A stretch of DNA of 64,000 nucleotides, taken from NCBI GenBank assembly GCA_963920705.1, contig CAWUCO010000202.1, positions 1 to 64,000 on the forward strand, given 5' to 3'. The DNA comes from Odiellus spinosus. Its lineage: Eukaryota; Arthropoda; Arachnida; Opiliones; Phalangiidae. Positions 1 through 10,942 of the stretch are shown one piece after another. Position 1 is the stretch's first letter. The number at the start of each line of letters is the position of its first letter. The position numbers and the translations under genes are program-made. Under the pieces are notes generated by a model. The model had not been told where the DNA came from, did not search any database, and saw nothing but the letters and a program-made list of their open reading frames with translations.

Positions 1-17
1 TTAACTATATAACGTAG

Positions 18-1050
18 TTGGGGGTACGAGCAAGACTGGCTGGAGGGAGTCCTAGCGGCTCACCAGCAGGCTCTTCTCGACCAAGAGATGGAAGAGGAGA
101 TAGAGGCCGAAATTGAAAATGCGGCGTAAATAGCATAAACCGGATTTTAAAGGGAAACTGTTACATTTTTTTCTATTTTAGGTTGGCAGCCGCCGCGGAA
201 GAGGGGTACGACTCGGATGAGACGATACCCCTCGAAAGGGAGGATTTAGAGGAAAGGGAAGGGGATTTTGAAGATGAGGATCAAAACCCTCTTGATAATA
301 TCAGGTATTTTATTTTGTTATTTTATGGTTTTTAAGGGTTTGGGGTCTTATAGGCTGTTATGACGGGGTTTGACAGGATATAAACCTAGTAATGTATCGA
401 AGACTCCCTTGTACATTTAGCTTTCCCTATTCTATGCATGGAACATGGGTTTAAGGCAAATTCCAGTTTTGGGCAGTCCCACGCGTTTAAATCAAAAGTT
501 TCCTTTTGAAATAACTGGCAAACAATGATTTTTTTATCGTGACCTTTCACGTAAATTCGATTATAGTTTTGAAACTGAACATCGTTGCAATGAGTGTACA
601 GACGTTTATAGGCCGTCATACCCCGGCTCCAACCGATACCTAACATGTTATGTATAACGTAATTGTTAGTAGCTCTAGCCTTAGAAGGTATCTCGGTTGC
701 AGCATAGGGCGACCTATACGTTCTAGAAGAAGGGGTTTTGGTTGGTATTTTGCATAACCAACTGCTTCGAATTTAACCACGCTCATTTCTTTAATTCCAT
801 ATTCCGGTTCCAACTTACCACGATGATATTTAAACATCGGTTTTCCACGCAGATACATAATGTCCACTACCAAAGATTTTTACAATGAAGCTAAAATTAG
901 AAAAATTAACATTAAAATTTTGTTTCTTCCAGATTGCCTGAAAATCCCACCTTCTCTTTCTGTTAATCGGCAGAATTAAACTATGATATTCTTATCCGTA
1001 CCTTTCCCTATTTAGTTTACTATTGTATGAATCCCGAATGCCGATTTCAC
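18..1050 (+). pseudogene. alpha-family gene, copy 1 (acidic exons plus Cys exon), partial
   Basis: Three exons can be read: 18-125 and 182-304 (both strongly acidic, rich in E and D) and a Cys exon from 933. Acceptors (ACGTAG, TATTTTAG, CTTCCAG) and donors (GTAAAT, GTATTT) match the better-preserved copy at 14539-15676, to which 1-1050 is closely similar. The first exon lies left of the window. The Cys exon is damaged: the first Cys codon is TTC and an in-frame TAA follows shortly after. Homology with the other copy stops near 1050, inside the Cys exon. The function of the family is unknown; the Cys spacing suggests metal binding, which is inference. Confidence 0.6.
386..890 (-). pseudogene. 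beta-family gene, copy 1, decayed main exon
   Basis: Antisense to alpha copy 1 and contained in its last intron. The exon begins at 890 after an acceptor (TCTAATTTTAG on the - strand). The reading is split between two frames (873-640 and 646-386) with an early TAA. Family landmarks survive: a VVDIMYLRGK-like start, YVKG, a CPKLEF stretch and the NPCSMHRIGKAKCTRES block (Cys/His/Cys, possibly metal binding). The intact relative is at 14951-15510. I recall similar unannotated proteins in arthropod genomes, but I know no function for them. Confidence 0.6.
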
Positions 1051-1277
1051 GAACTTCTTATCGCTACGGTTATGCAGTCTCCCGGCGAGCCTAATCAATT
1101 TAAATGTTCTGGATAACGATAGCGACTATAATTCGCGATTACTTTCCATTTTCCTTGGTACCTATAAATTTATATCCCCTATAACTACCCATTATTACTA
1201 ACCCTTTCAGCTTTTAATTTTCAATTTCTTACCCGGTTTACGACTAACGGCCTTGGTTTTTAAAGTAAAATATCAAA

Positions 1278-2131
1278 ATGAACCCACCCAGTTTGGTAAT
1301 AACGGCCATGAATTCGGTCTTAATTTATGGACAATCACGTTTATTCTTCATGTTAAAATTCAACAAAAACCTTGTCAAAGCAATTTACAAAAAACATAAT
1401 TTTTGCAAGTATTTAACTTTGTTGGAAAATTTGGAATGATTGAAAGGTACCCGGATAATATAACAAGAAGGTAATATTATAATGGGTTCTATATATGGAA
1501 AGTTAAATGCTTCAAATCCATTACCATCAATCACCTCTGGATGGAGGAATATGACTTTTGGAAATTCTTTCCAAGCCCGAACGACGAAATGACGCGTTTA
1601 AATACCTTATCTCTCAAACATTGGAAAGTCGAAGGATTTCCGACCTATATTAATGGTCATTATTTTGAGGACGAGAAACTGGTGGAATACGTTCTGCATA
1701 GTCTCAATAAGCAACTTACAGAAAAATACCAATCTCTAAAAAATGAATATAATTTTAATGAACAATATAGTAGTTATCTAGGGGACGGGTGGTGGTATGT
1801 CCTCGACAAAGATAGTAAGCGTGAAAATCTCGATGTAAATGATCTCGAAGTAGATTTTATGTCCCAGAGTTTCAAGTTTTCCTACGACTATATGATTTTT
1901 ACGAGATTCATTAAGGGATACATTTCTTGCATTTTTAACCTCTTAACTCTACAAGTTTCCGATTGCTCGCATTTACCAGGTTTTGTATCGTATACGGAAG
2001 AAGAATCAATGAACTTTATATATGAAGTCTTAGAACAAAGAAAGAAAATATCATTAAAAAAAGCCCCCTTACGTATATTTCGGGGTTTATCGACTTTGGA
2101 GGTTGACATTTTATTGGCCCATCGCCGTTAA
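1278..2131 (+). pseudogene. Polinton A accessory protein (MNPPSL family), broken
   Basis: A reading frame starting MNPPSLVITAMNSV at 1278 stops at about 1437. The rest of the same protein is open from 1541 to 2131. The family sits immediately upstream of PolB in three Polinton copies in this window (here, 25798-27523 and 54569-53750 on the - strand). Shared features are a conserved N terminus (PPSL or PPTL followed by a hydrophobic helix), a central KFSYDY motif, and a C-terminal GLSTLEVDILL-like segment. No catalytic motif is visible and I do not recognise the family. The helix-rich N terminus faintly recalls F-box or BC-box starts, but that is weak inference. Confidence 0.6.
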
Positions 2132-2169
2132 AAGCGAGCCGAGTTTTAACTTTCAAAACATTTCGAGTC

Positions 2170-3264
2170 ATGAGTAGCCAAGAATCGGACAGCGATCAGG
2201 ATGAACAGCCATTGGATTTAAGTTTAAAAAGTAACCCAAAACAATTTTATTCTATTGATAAAATTCAAGCTAAACACTCGCGGAAATACAAATGTCAGCA
2301 GATAGAAGGTAAAGTGCGCTTCAAAAACTTGGATCAAATTAAATTGACAAATTCACGAAACTTTTGTCAGTATTATAAACTCTTTACTGTACGAATTGTT
2401 ACGGGACTACCAAGAGTACAATCGAGTAAGCTTCTGTATTCGCTCGGATGAATTGGATAGCCCGATTAACCTAGCCTTTATGAACATAAATGACCTAACA
2501 GCCGAGAGAGTTATTCGAGCTATTAGTCAAGTAGCGCAATCGAACCAAAATTTTCATCTTGAGAGTTCACTAACTTTTGACGTAGTTCTATTACAATGTG
2601 ACGTCCCAGTTGGAGCTCTCCAAAAAGGTTTGAATCGTCGAAATATTGTCCCTTTTGATACGTTTATTAAAATCATTCCCAATTACATTTATTTGGAAAA
2701 TGATGATCATTTATGTTTCGGCCGAGCTTTGGCTGTTGGTATCTTTTTAGCCGATCTCCGGGTCGAGAAAAGAAAGAACAAAGCCTTCAAACTGAACAAA
2801 GACCAGACGTATTACTTTAGGGAACTTTAAGACAGTACGAAGGATTTACAGAAACAAGAAGCTCTACGCTTATACCATAATGCCAAAATCGAACCAGGGG
2901 CCGTTAACTTGGAAAGTATCGAAAAATTCCAAAACTTTCTGCTCGACTATCAAATTGTTATTATTCGATTAGAAAATATTAATGAATTTTATTTTCTCGG
3001 TCCCTGGCGTGAAAAACAAATTTTTATGGTTATTGTAAACGACCACGTGCACATATTGAAGGATTATCATTGTCTGAAGGGTGGGTCATCCTATTGTCCC
3101 AAATGCTTAAAGAGTTTTACACGCTATAGTCAAAGTAAAGAACACGATTGTGAGACGCGTGTGAAATGTACTAGATGTCTTACGCTAAACGTTTTCCACG
3201 AAGAAATTTACATTCCGTTACAGAGATGTCGCGACTGTGGGCGTTACTCTAACGAAATACCCTA
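2170..3264 (+). pseudogene. Polinton A DNA polymerase B, N-terminal part only
   Basis: Starts MSSQESDSDQ and contains a PLDLS motif at about residue 14, followed by the N-terminal module shared with PolB copies B and E (blocks such as FMNINDLTAERV and DHLCFGRALAVGI). There is a frame change near 2395 and a single TAA at 2828-2830, after which the same frame reads on through a zinc-finger-like region (CPKCLKSF, CTRCLTLN, CRDCGRY). Coding then ends at the start of the 20-bp satellite near 3250. The exonuclease and polymerase domains are absent. The gene replicates Polinton DNA in intact elements; this copy cannot. Confidence 0.75.
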
Positions 3265-3660
3265 ATCTCTAACGAAATTCCCGAATACCTAACGAAATTT
3301 CCCCATGTCTAGCCAAATTCCCTAATCCCTAACCAAATTCCCGAATCTCTAACGAAATTCCCGAATCTCTAACGAAATTCCCGAATCCCCAACGAAATTC
3401 CCGAATCCCCAACGAAATTCCCGAATCCCTAACGAAATTACCCCATGTCTAGCCAAATTCCCGAATCCCTAACAAAATTCCCGAGTTTCCATCGAAGTTC
3501 CCGAGTTTCCATCGAAGTTCCCGAGTTTCCATCGAAATTCGGGAATTTGCATGAAGTTCGGAAATTTGCATCGAAATTCCCAAATTTGCATCGAAATTCC
3601 CAAATTTGCATCGAAATTCCCAAATTTGTATCGAAACTACCGATTATGTAACGAAATTCC
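3246..3660. repeat. Short-period tandem repeat (about 20 bp) abutting a truncated PolB
   Basis: The first part (3246-3480) repeats a unit like TCTAACGAAATTCCCGAA about twelve times with small changes. The second part (3480-3660) repeats related units, TTTCCATCGAAGTTCCCGAG and then TTTGCATCGAAATTCCCAAA. All units share a CGAARTTCCC core. The short open frames seen on both strands here are repeat artefacts. Confidence 0.9.
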
Positions 3661-3699
3661 AAAAACGTCTTCCAATGCGCCTATTAACGACGACTAAAA

Positions 3700-4520
3700 A
3701 GGCGTAAATAGTAGGCAGCTAATTAGGCCAAAAATGTAAGACATAAAAAAATTGGGCGTAAATAGCAACGGCCGCGCGGTGGCAACTAAAAGGGCCCAAA
3801 TTTTGGGCGTAAATAGTCGGCAGCTATTTAGGCCCAAAAATGTAAGGCATAAATAATTGGGCGTAAATAGCAACGGCCGCGCGGCGACGACTATTTACGC
3901 CCAAAAATTTATGAAACGGAAAAATTGGGCGTAAATAGTCGTTGCCGCGCGGCCGTTGCTATTTAGGCCCAAATTTTTATGTCCTACATTTTTGGGCGTA
4001 AATAGCAACGGCCGCGCGGCAACGTCTATTTACGCCCAATTTTTCCGTTTCATAAATTTTTGGGCGTAAATTATCATTATAATGTTTATAGGCTATTTAC
4101 GCCCAAATTTTGGGTGTAAATAGTCGTTGCCGCGCGGCAGTTGCTATTTACGCCCAATTTTTTAGGTCTTACAAATTTGGGCCTAAATAGTCGCGGCCGC
4201 GCGGCAGTTGCTATTTACGCCCAATTTTTTCAGGAAAAATTTTTGGGCCTAAGTAGACTGAACAAAACTACAGGCTATTTCGGCCCAAAAATTGGGCGTA
4301 AATAGCCATAACCCGTTTGCTCACTATTTAGGCCTAATTTTTGGGCCAAAATAGCTAGGGGATATTTAGGCCCAAAAATTGGGCGTAAATAGCCATTACG
4401 CTTTTCCTTGCTATTTCGGCCCAATTTTTGGGCGTAAATATCAATGGCAGCGCGGCGACGACTATTTACGCCCAAAACTTGGGCCTAAATAGACGTGGTG
4501 GCTATTTTAGCCCAAATAGA
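3700..4520. repeat. Palindrome-rich array of TTGGGCGTAAATAG and its inverse
   Basis: About a dozen copies of GGGCGTAAATAG on the + strand alternate with a similar number of the inverse CTATTTACGCCC. Many are separated by GC-rich linkers such as CAACGGCCGCGCGGC. Neighbouring copies face each other, so the array is a string of 50-90 bp inverted repeats able to form hairpins. Variants (GGGCCTAAATAG, CTATTTCGGCCC) keep the dyad symmetry. No coding sense is visible. Confidence 0.88.
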
Positions 4521-4999
4521 AACGGCCAATAAAAAAGGTTGGCTAAATTAAAGAATAGCTGCTGCAGCGAATTTTTAGAGGAACCAAATTGTTTCTAAAT
4601 CAGAAAAAATCAGAGAAAAATTATGGTGCAAAAATTATTCACCGCAAACTATTATTAAGAAAGTTATACGCACTTATTAGAGATCCGCCAAGGCTTACCC
4701 ATGGTTTAGCATTGCCGAAAATGCCCTTACCAAAATACAAGTCTAAATTAAAGCTATATTAAGGATGAAAAATATTTAAGTCTTCAGTTAAGCTTAAACA
4801 AGTATTAAATATGGATCATTTACAATATTGTTTTTTAACACAAAAATAAGTCTTTTTTTCAACATAGCATTTTGGTGATATTGTCGGTAATTTTTGAAGC
4901 GTAAAATTTATACGTTTCACGATTTCCCTAATCTAATAAATTAACGGCTTCTTCGAGTGTTTTCGATTTTTTTATCAATTCCATGAAAAGGCTCTGAAA
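4521..4999. other. AT-rich stretch, no gene seen
   Basis: I see no sustained reading frame and no recognisable repeat. It may hold further decayed remains of the inverted Polinton copy that follows. Confidence 0.4.
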
Positions 5000-6060
5000 A
5001 ATGGTTTTATTGATTCGATTTATTTAAGGTACTATAAATAACGCAGTGTCCGCTTCAATGGGTATTGTTCGGGTTACCGTGTTGGATTCTAGATGATACA
5101 AAATGGCCGCCTCCATTTCCGTACATAACTTTTTTAGTTTCGGCTATAACGTTTATTTTCCATTCCAGTATTTGAAAGAACTGCATAGCAACTCAATTTA
5201 GATATTTTCTGAAAGGTTCGGCAAATTTGGGATTATCCGTTCTGCAACCATTTTTCAACATTAAATTTACGATTTTACACGTTATCTTGGAGCTAAATCT
5301 AGTGTAGTCGTTCAAAACGCTATCACTAGAATAAAATTGATTTTGGTTCATTTTTAAACTTAAATCTAATGGCTAATCATCCGACCCGGGTCGTTGTCCG
5401 TTTCTTGGCTACTCATGACTGTTTTAAATTTAAAGGCGAATCTCGTTTAACTTCGATTGGCTAACAAAATTTCAACTTCCAAAGTTGATAAACCCCAAAA
5501 TATACGTACGGGTACATTTTAGTTCTTTGCTCTAAAATTTCATGAAGTTCATGGATTCTTCTGCTGTTCACGACACAAAACTGAATAAATGAGAGCATTC
5601 GGGAACTTGTAAACATAAGAAATTAAAAATGCACGAGATATGTCGCTTAATGAATCTCGAAAAAATCTACTTCAAGATCACATAGGTCGAGATTTTTCTC
5701 TCTTTGGTTTCGAAGAAGCATTCTCTGGCTTATTTGAGGTTAAGTCTTAGGTTTCCTGATTCTTTAACGTCTCGTTAGAAGGCGCTATTTTAGAAATTCC
5801 TAGGGAAGTTCTTCATAAATAATGCGTTGACTCGAACTATCCTCTATTTCTCAAACAAGCTTCGAAAGCGTGTCTATATCCTCCCTGACTACGATTTGCT
5901 TCTCACTTAACGCGCTCAGTACATTTTCGTTTTCTACAGTTCTCTCGTTACTCGGTAAAGGAATATTACTTACCTCCGCCTGAGTTTCGTTATCGTGGAA
6001 CGAGAAATTATTCGAGGCTACGTTTTCCGAGTATAAATCGTCGAAAATTCCGAAATTGGT
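5000..6060 (-). pseudogene. Inverted, heavily decayed Polinton 5-prime end (accessory gene and PolB start)
   Basis: On the - strand, 5417 begins ATGAGTAGCCAAGAAACGGA, nearly the same as the PolB start at 2170, and the following AGATTTAAGTTTAAAA matches the PLDLSLK coding region with lesions. Upstream of it (5448 to about 6060, - strand) is the end of the accessory gene: a GLSTLEVEILL-like C terminus at about 5450-5520. The order accessory then PolB is the same as in Polinton A but inverted, so 1278-3264 and this segment form a large imperfect inverted pair around the two repeat arrays. Stops occur throughout. Confidence 0.65.
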
Positions 6061-6768
6061 TCCGTAGTTGCTACAGATTTTTCACCGGACTAGTTTACCG
6101 AACCAGCCTGTGTCGAGAATATTTTCTTCTAACGATTGGATGCTGGGCTGCGGCGCGACTTCTGGATTATCAAACCGATTCGGAATGATTATGCTGATGG
6201 TATCCATTTGAAACCTTGACGTCTAGATCGAGAAGGCTATGACGGGGATTACGCAAGTAGAAGATATGAGAAAAAAGGGACAGTTAAAAAGATCAAGGTT
6301 CTACTTTAAAGTTTAGTGGGAACTTTAGACAACCCTTAGCCCTTAACAGAGCCTTAAAAGCCGGTCCCACGTTGGATTACACAATAATGATTTGTCGTTG
6401 TTTACTTATTCAGCTTCAAGCGCATCTACAACGTGTAAGGCTGCTACTCGTTGTATTTCATTCCCTAAATCGTCTACAACAGTAACGGCTGTGTGAGACT
6501 CACATGTGAAACCAAAAAACAATGGACATAATTACTTGGTCCAATTGGTATAGGCACGTTTAAATCTAGGCATAGGTTATGCAATTTTACTCCATATATT
6601 TGTTTTTTTCCTCGAGTTCTCTAAGTCATCTTTATGCTCAGAATATAATGATAAGAGAAGAAAGACAGCGTTTTTGGACCATTTCCCTTAAAAAGGAATT
6701 TTTATTAGCAACAAAAAAACTAGTCGAACTCTCTATTTCACCTTCTTGATTGTCATTAGAGAGTTTAA
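6061..6768. other. Non-coding stretch left of the Harbinger element
   Basis: No gene or repeat is recognised. It ends at the TTAA preceding the Harbinger terminal repeat. Confidence 0.4.
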
Positions 6769-7005
6769 GCAGACACCCCAAAAACGCGTACTGGTACGGG
6801 TAAACGCCTTTTTTTGAAAATGGCGGGATTTTTACGCGTTTTGTACGCGTAGGTTAGCTAAAAGATTTGGAAAGCGCGGTTTCTTTTCTTGTTTATAGCG
6901 CCGTCTATAAAAATTTATAAAGTCTATTACTTCACGTGGTGCAAGAGTTTTAAGGGAGACTATTCGGATTTATCCAGCGGATGTTTAAGAATTAAGACTA
7001 AGAAA

Positions 7006-8319
7006 ATGGTAAGAATAATAATTTATAATGCAATTTGTTTTTAATCTTGTTGTTGGGCCAAAGTTTAGACAAATATGCGTCTCTCTTTCATATAAAGCGA
7101 GCCAATAACACAATATATGCTTAGGCCTTGGCTAACCTATGGCCCATGAGGGATGAGGATGAACCTTTCTTTGTTAATCTAAATGATTTATTTATTGTAG
7201 GATCTTGATGATCGGTTATTATGTTTCGCTGACGGTTTAAACCGAAACGAAGATGTTAATCCACTAGAAGCGCTATGGCTCTTAGGAGTAATTAGAAACT
7301 TCAATCCCTTACCTTATCGTCAAAGGTTTAACCTGCGGGATTTTGAAGACGAATCATCTCTGTTTCATTTTAGGTACGTTATATGGTTGAAATTTTTATT
7401 TTGTATTGCGAAACTATACCGTGACTTTTTCGTGCTTATGTCCTATTCTAGATTTTCAACAGAAGATATTTTTAGGCTTGTGGGTCTTCTAAGACTGCCC
7501 GATTACTTAATTTTTGAAAACCGGACCAAAACTGACAATGTTGAGGCCCTTTGTATTCTGCTGAAAAGGCTGTCTTATCCAAACCGGTTGGAAGATCTAT
7601 CGCCAATTTTTCACCGCTCAAAGGCAGTGATGAACCAAATATATGAGAAACATCGCCACTTAGTTCAAAATTTGAGAAGGCAGTGGCTGTTAAAGGAAGA
7701 TTTAAAGCGCTATTCAGACGCTATAGTTGCAAAAGGAGCCCCTTTGAAAAACTGCTGGGGATTTATTGATGGAACTGCGAGGCCTATGTGCCGTCCTACA
7801 CGGGAACAAAGACTCTTTTACAGTGGGCACAAACGTATTCTTGCACTGAAATACCAGTCGATTCTGTCACCTGATGGACTCATCGTGAATTTATTTGGCC
7901 CAATTGAAGGGCGCAGGCATGATTCTCATATGCTTCGTGTGAGCAATATTGTCGAAGAACTGGAAAATGTCTGCGGGTCAGATTATGTCATTTATGGGGA
8001 TCCTGGTTATCCAATAAGGAACAACTTGATTGTTCCTCACAGAGGTGCCAGACTCACTCCGGACGAGGAAGCATTCAACAAAGCTATGAGCTCCGTAACA
8101 GAAAGCGTAGAGTGGGGTTTTGGCAAGATTGTACAATACTTTGCCTTCCTGGACTTTAAAAAAAACTTAAAGCTGTTTCTCCAGCCAGTTGGAAAGTACT
8201 ACATTGTAGGTACCATTTTAACAAATGTGCCGACGTGTTTATATGGAAGCACTTCCTCTTCGTATTTTAACCTAGATCCGCCTACGGTTGAGCACTACTT
8301 AGAATACGACCGATATTAA
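7006..8319 (+). CDS. Harbinger transposase (DDE_Tnp_4), three exons
   Basis: Exons 7006-7008 (ATG only, then donor GTAAGA), 7201-7373 and 7452-8319 keep phase throughout and give a 347-residue protein. The acceptors are TTATTGTAG and ATTCTAG, and the second donor is GTACGT. Catalytic acidic positions are visible in FIDGT, YGDPGYP and VEWGFG, in the order expected for the DDE triad. The ORF is undamaged, so the enzyme may be functional or recently so. It would cut and insert element ends, normally together with the Myb-like partner at 9711-10745. A simpler start inside the third exon is possible, but it would lose the conserved N-terminal exon. Confidence 0.85.
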
Positions 8320-8473
8320 AAATAGATCAAGCCTCAATTGGTATAACTGCGGAAAAAAGAACATCAAACCAGTCTTCTTAATTTTTCATCATTTGCTTTT
8401 CACACCAGTTGGTATGAAGTTTTAATGTTTATTTTCGTAGTTTAATTTTCAGCGAAAGTTAAGATTTAATTTA

Positions 8474-9545
8474 TATCTGGAAACTAAACTCCGAAGATAT
8501 GTGGGAAGAAGCGGTAAGATTAATTGATTAATTAGATTTATAAAGGTTTTATCTGGAAACTCAACTCCGAAGATTGATAGGAATAAGAGGTAAGATTAAT
8601 TGGTTAATTAGATTTATAAAGGTTTTCATCTGGAAACTAAACTCCGAAGATTGATGGGAATAAGAGGTAAGATTAATTGGTTAATTAGATTTATAAAGGT
8701 TTTCATCTGGAAACTAAACTCCGAAGATTGGTGGGAATAAGAGGTAAGATTAATTGGTTAATTAGATTTATAAAGGTTTTATCTGGAAACTTAACTCCGA
8801 AGATTGATAGGAATAAGAGGTAAGATTAATTGGTTAATTAGATTTATAAAGGTTTTCATCTGGAAACTAAACTCCGAAGATTGATGGGAATTAGAGGTAA
8901 GATTAATTGGTTAATTAGATTTATAAAGGTTTGCATCTGGAAACTAAACTTCGAAGATATGTGGGAAGAAGCGGTAAGATTAATTGGTTAATTGGATTTA
9001 TAAAGGTTTTCATCTGGAAATTTGTAATTTATTAATTTATAAGTTCATCTGTTCGGAAACCCAAGATTCTTGCGAAGATACGGTAACGTAAATTGGTAAC
9101 TTAAATAGATTTTCCATTGAAAAACTAAACCCAAGATTTATGCCATGCAAAGAAAAATGGTAAGGTTAATTAAAATTAATTTATAAGTTCAGCTGTTCGG
9201 AAACCTGAGATTCATGCGAAGCTACGGTAAGGTAAATTAAATAGATTTTCCGTTGAAAAACAAAACCCAAGATTCATGCGAAGAAAAATGGTAAGGTTAA
9301 TTAGAATTAATTTATTTAATTCATCTGTTCGGAAACGCAAGATTCTTGCAAAGATACGGTAAAGTAAATTAAATATCCTTTGGAAAACTGAACCCCAAGA
9401 TTCATGCGAAAAAATGGCAAGGTTAATTAGAATTAATTTATGAAGTTCATCTGTTTGAAAACCCATGATACGGTAAGGTAAATTAAATAGATATTCCATT
9501 GAAAAACTAAACCCAAGAAAAATGATAAGGTTAATTAGAATTAAT
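8474..9545. repeat. 76-78 bp tandem repeat inside the Harbinger element
   Basis: Seven to eight close copies start at ATCTGGAAACTAAACTCCGA (near 8475, 8551, 8628, 8705, 8780, 8857, 8935 and 9013). They are followed to 9545 by degenerate, longer variants around AATTAATTTATRAAGTTCATCTG. The array lies between the 3-prime ends of the transposase and Myb genes and explains the open frames called there. Confidence 0.88.
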
Positions 9546-9710
9546 TTATGAAGTTGTTTTTATATATTTGGCAACTAAATTGTAAATCAAGAACCTATTT
9601 TCCCATGTATCGCTCTCGTGAATAAAATAATTCTCCATAGTCAATAAATTTAAAAATTATGTTTGTAATTAAAAGTGTTATGTATATAGAAAAACCAATT
9701 GAAATTATAT

Positions 9711-10745
9711 TTATTGAAACTTTTCAGCCATTTTTTGAAGTAATTCTAAAAACATAATTTTCTCCTTTTTCTCTAAAACACGCATTTCTTCCCGATGCTT
9801 GCCTTCGGCTTCTTCTCGCCTCTCCTTCAAAAGAAGCTCCCTTTCCTTCAGGTCTAGTTCCCTTTCTCGTAACTCTAATTCTCTCTTCTTTAATTCATTA
9901 TCTTGCAAACCTTTATCTCTTATATGTTGGAAAATATCTTCCTCAATTTCTTTGAATGGCCCGTAAGATCCGGACTGATCTCGTCGTTAGATCCTAGAAT
10001 TGTTAAAATTTACTAATTTAGAGAAAAGTAACCTAAATATACAGAACGGATTGTTTGAAAACGTATTATACCATTTGGTGTATTTCGGGAAATGAGGGCC
10101 GCTTTGCGCAACTCAATTCCTTTCGCATTGGCTTCCTCTGCCTTTTGCTTTTTGGAAACTGAGCATCCAGCTGATGCCTGAGCAACATCAGCAGCCACCG
10201 CTTCTTCTCTTAGTTCTTTTAACTCTTGCAAGAGCTGATCCCTTTGCGTATATTCTTCTTCGGTTCCCGATTTCTTCAGATTTTGAGAGTCTTCGCTCTC
10301 ATAGGTTGAAAGCAGCAAAATTGTCCTTTCTCTGCATCTACGTGCCGTGATATCGAAGTAACACTTCAATTTTTCGGCTACTCGAGCCCACGCATCTGCC
10401 CCAGCTCCGAAGGGATTCTGTGCAATTACTTCCTCCAGAAGTCTAATGCCATTTTGCACGTTCAACCTAAATTGCGGCTTCTTGTTGTGATTTACGCTAC
10501 CTTTCCTATTATTTTCAAATTTATATAATTTTAAAATAGTTTTATTAATTTGTAGGAGCTTACAAAGAGAGATGTACATACTTAGGCTTTTTCTTCTGGG
10601 GGGAATTTTCTTTATCTTGTTCTGGTACCTCCTCAATATCAAAATTTTCACCATTTATGAGAGCGAAATGAACTCTAGGTTCTAAAACTTCATACTCGAA
10701 ACTATCATTACTTAACTTAATTCTAGGTGACATTTGATCAGACAT
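9711..10745 (-). CDS. Harbinger Myb/SANT-like protein, three exons
   Basis: Starts MSDQMSPRIKL at 10745. Exons 10745-10582, 10505-10072 and 9949-9711 join in phase through donors GTATGT and GTATAA and acceptors AATAATAG and TTCAAAG. The middle exon has a tri-helical Myb/SANT pattern (LLEEVIAQNPFG, AWARVAEKL, ITARRCRERTILLL). The last exon is a long charged coiled coil (ELKKRELELRERELDLKERE). In Harbinger elements the Myb protein brings the transposase to DNA and to the nucleus. No lesion is seen. Confidence 0.8.
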
Positions 10746-10942
10746 AGTGAGTATAGATATATACGATGCACGTGTGTTTAATAAGACAAAGTTCTGAGTC
10801 TCAAGCGTGTAGATGGCGCTCAAAACATTGCCGATTCTACGATAAAAACAAATTTGGTCAAGGGGCTGCTTAACCGAATATACGACGCGTACGGGTAAAA
10901 CATTTTACCAGTACCGGTACGCGTTTTTTCGGGTCTGCTTAA

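Larger units (their letters stand above)
6769..10938. mobile_element. PIF/Harbinger DNA transposon, apparently complete
   Basis: Imperfect terminal inverted repeats start GCAGACACCCCAAAAACGCG on the left and read GCAGACCCGAAAAAACGCG from the right, followed on both sides by a GTACYGGTACGGGTAAA-like block. TTAA flanks both ends, which contains the TWA target preferred by the superfamily. The 4.2-kb body holds two divergent-style partners expected of Harbinger: a DDE transposase on + and a Myb/SANT-like DNA-binding protein on -, with a tandem repeat between them. Confidence 0.85.

Noticed and set aside
3246..3480. CRISPR-like array
   Set aside because: Units are contiguous with no unique spacers, and the context is eukaryotic.
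3438..3662. Open frames on both strands in the 20-bp satellite
   Set aside because: They follow the repeat period and have only repeat-encoded residues.
4275..4475. 66-codon frame on the - strand
   Set aside because: Translation of the palindromic array, not a gene.
9212..9499. 95-codon frame on the - strand
   Set aside because: Lies in the degenerate tandem repeat inside the Harbinger element and repeats its own sequence.
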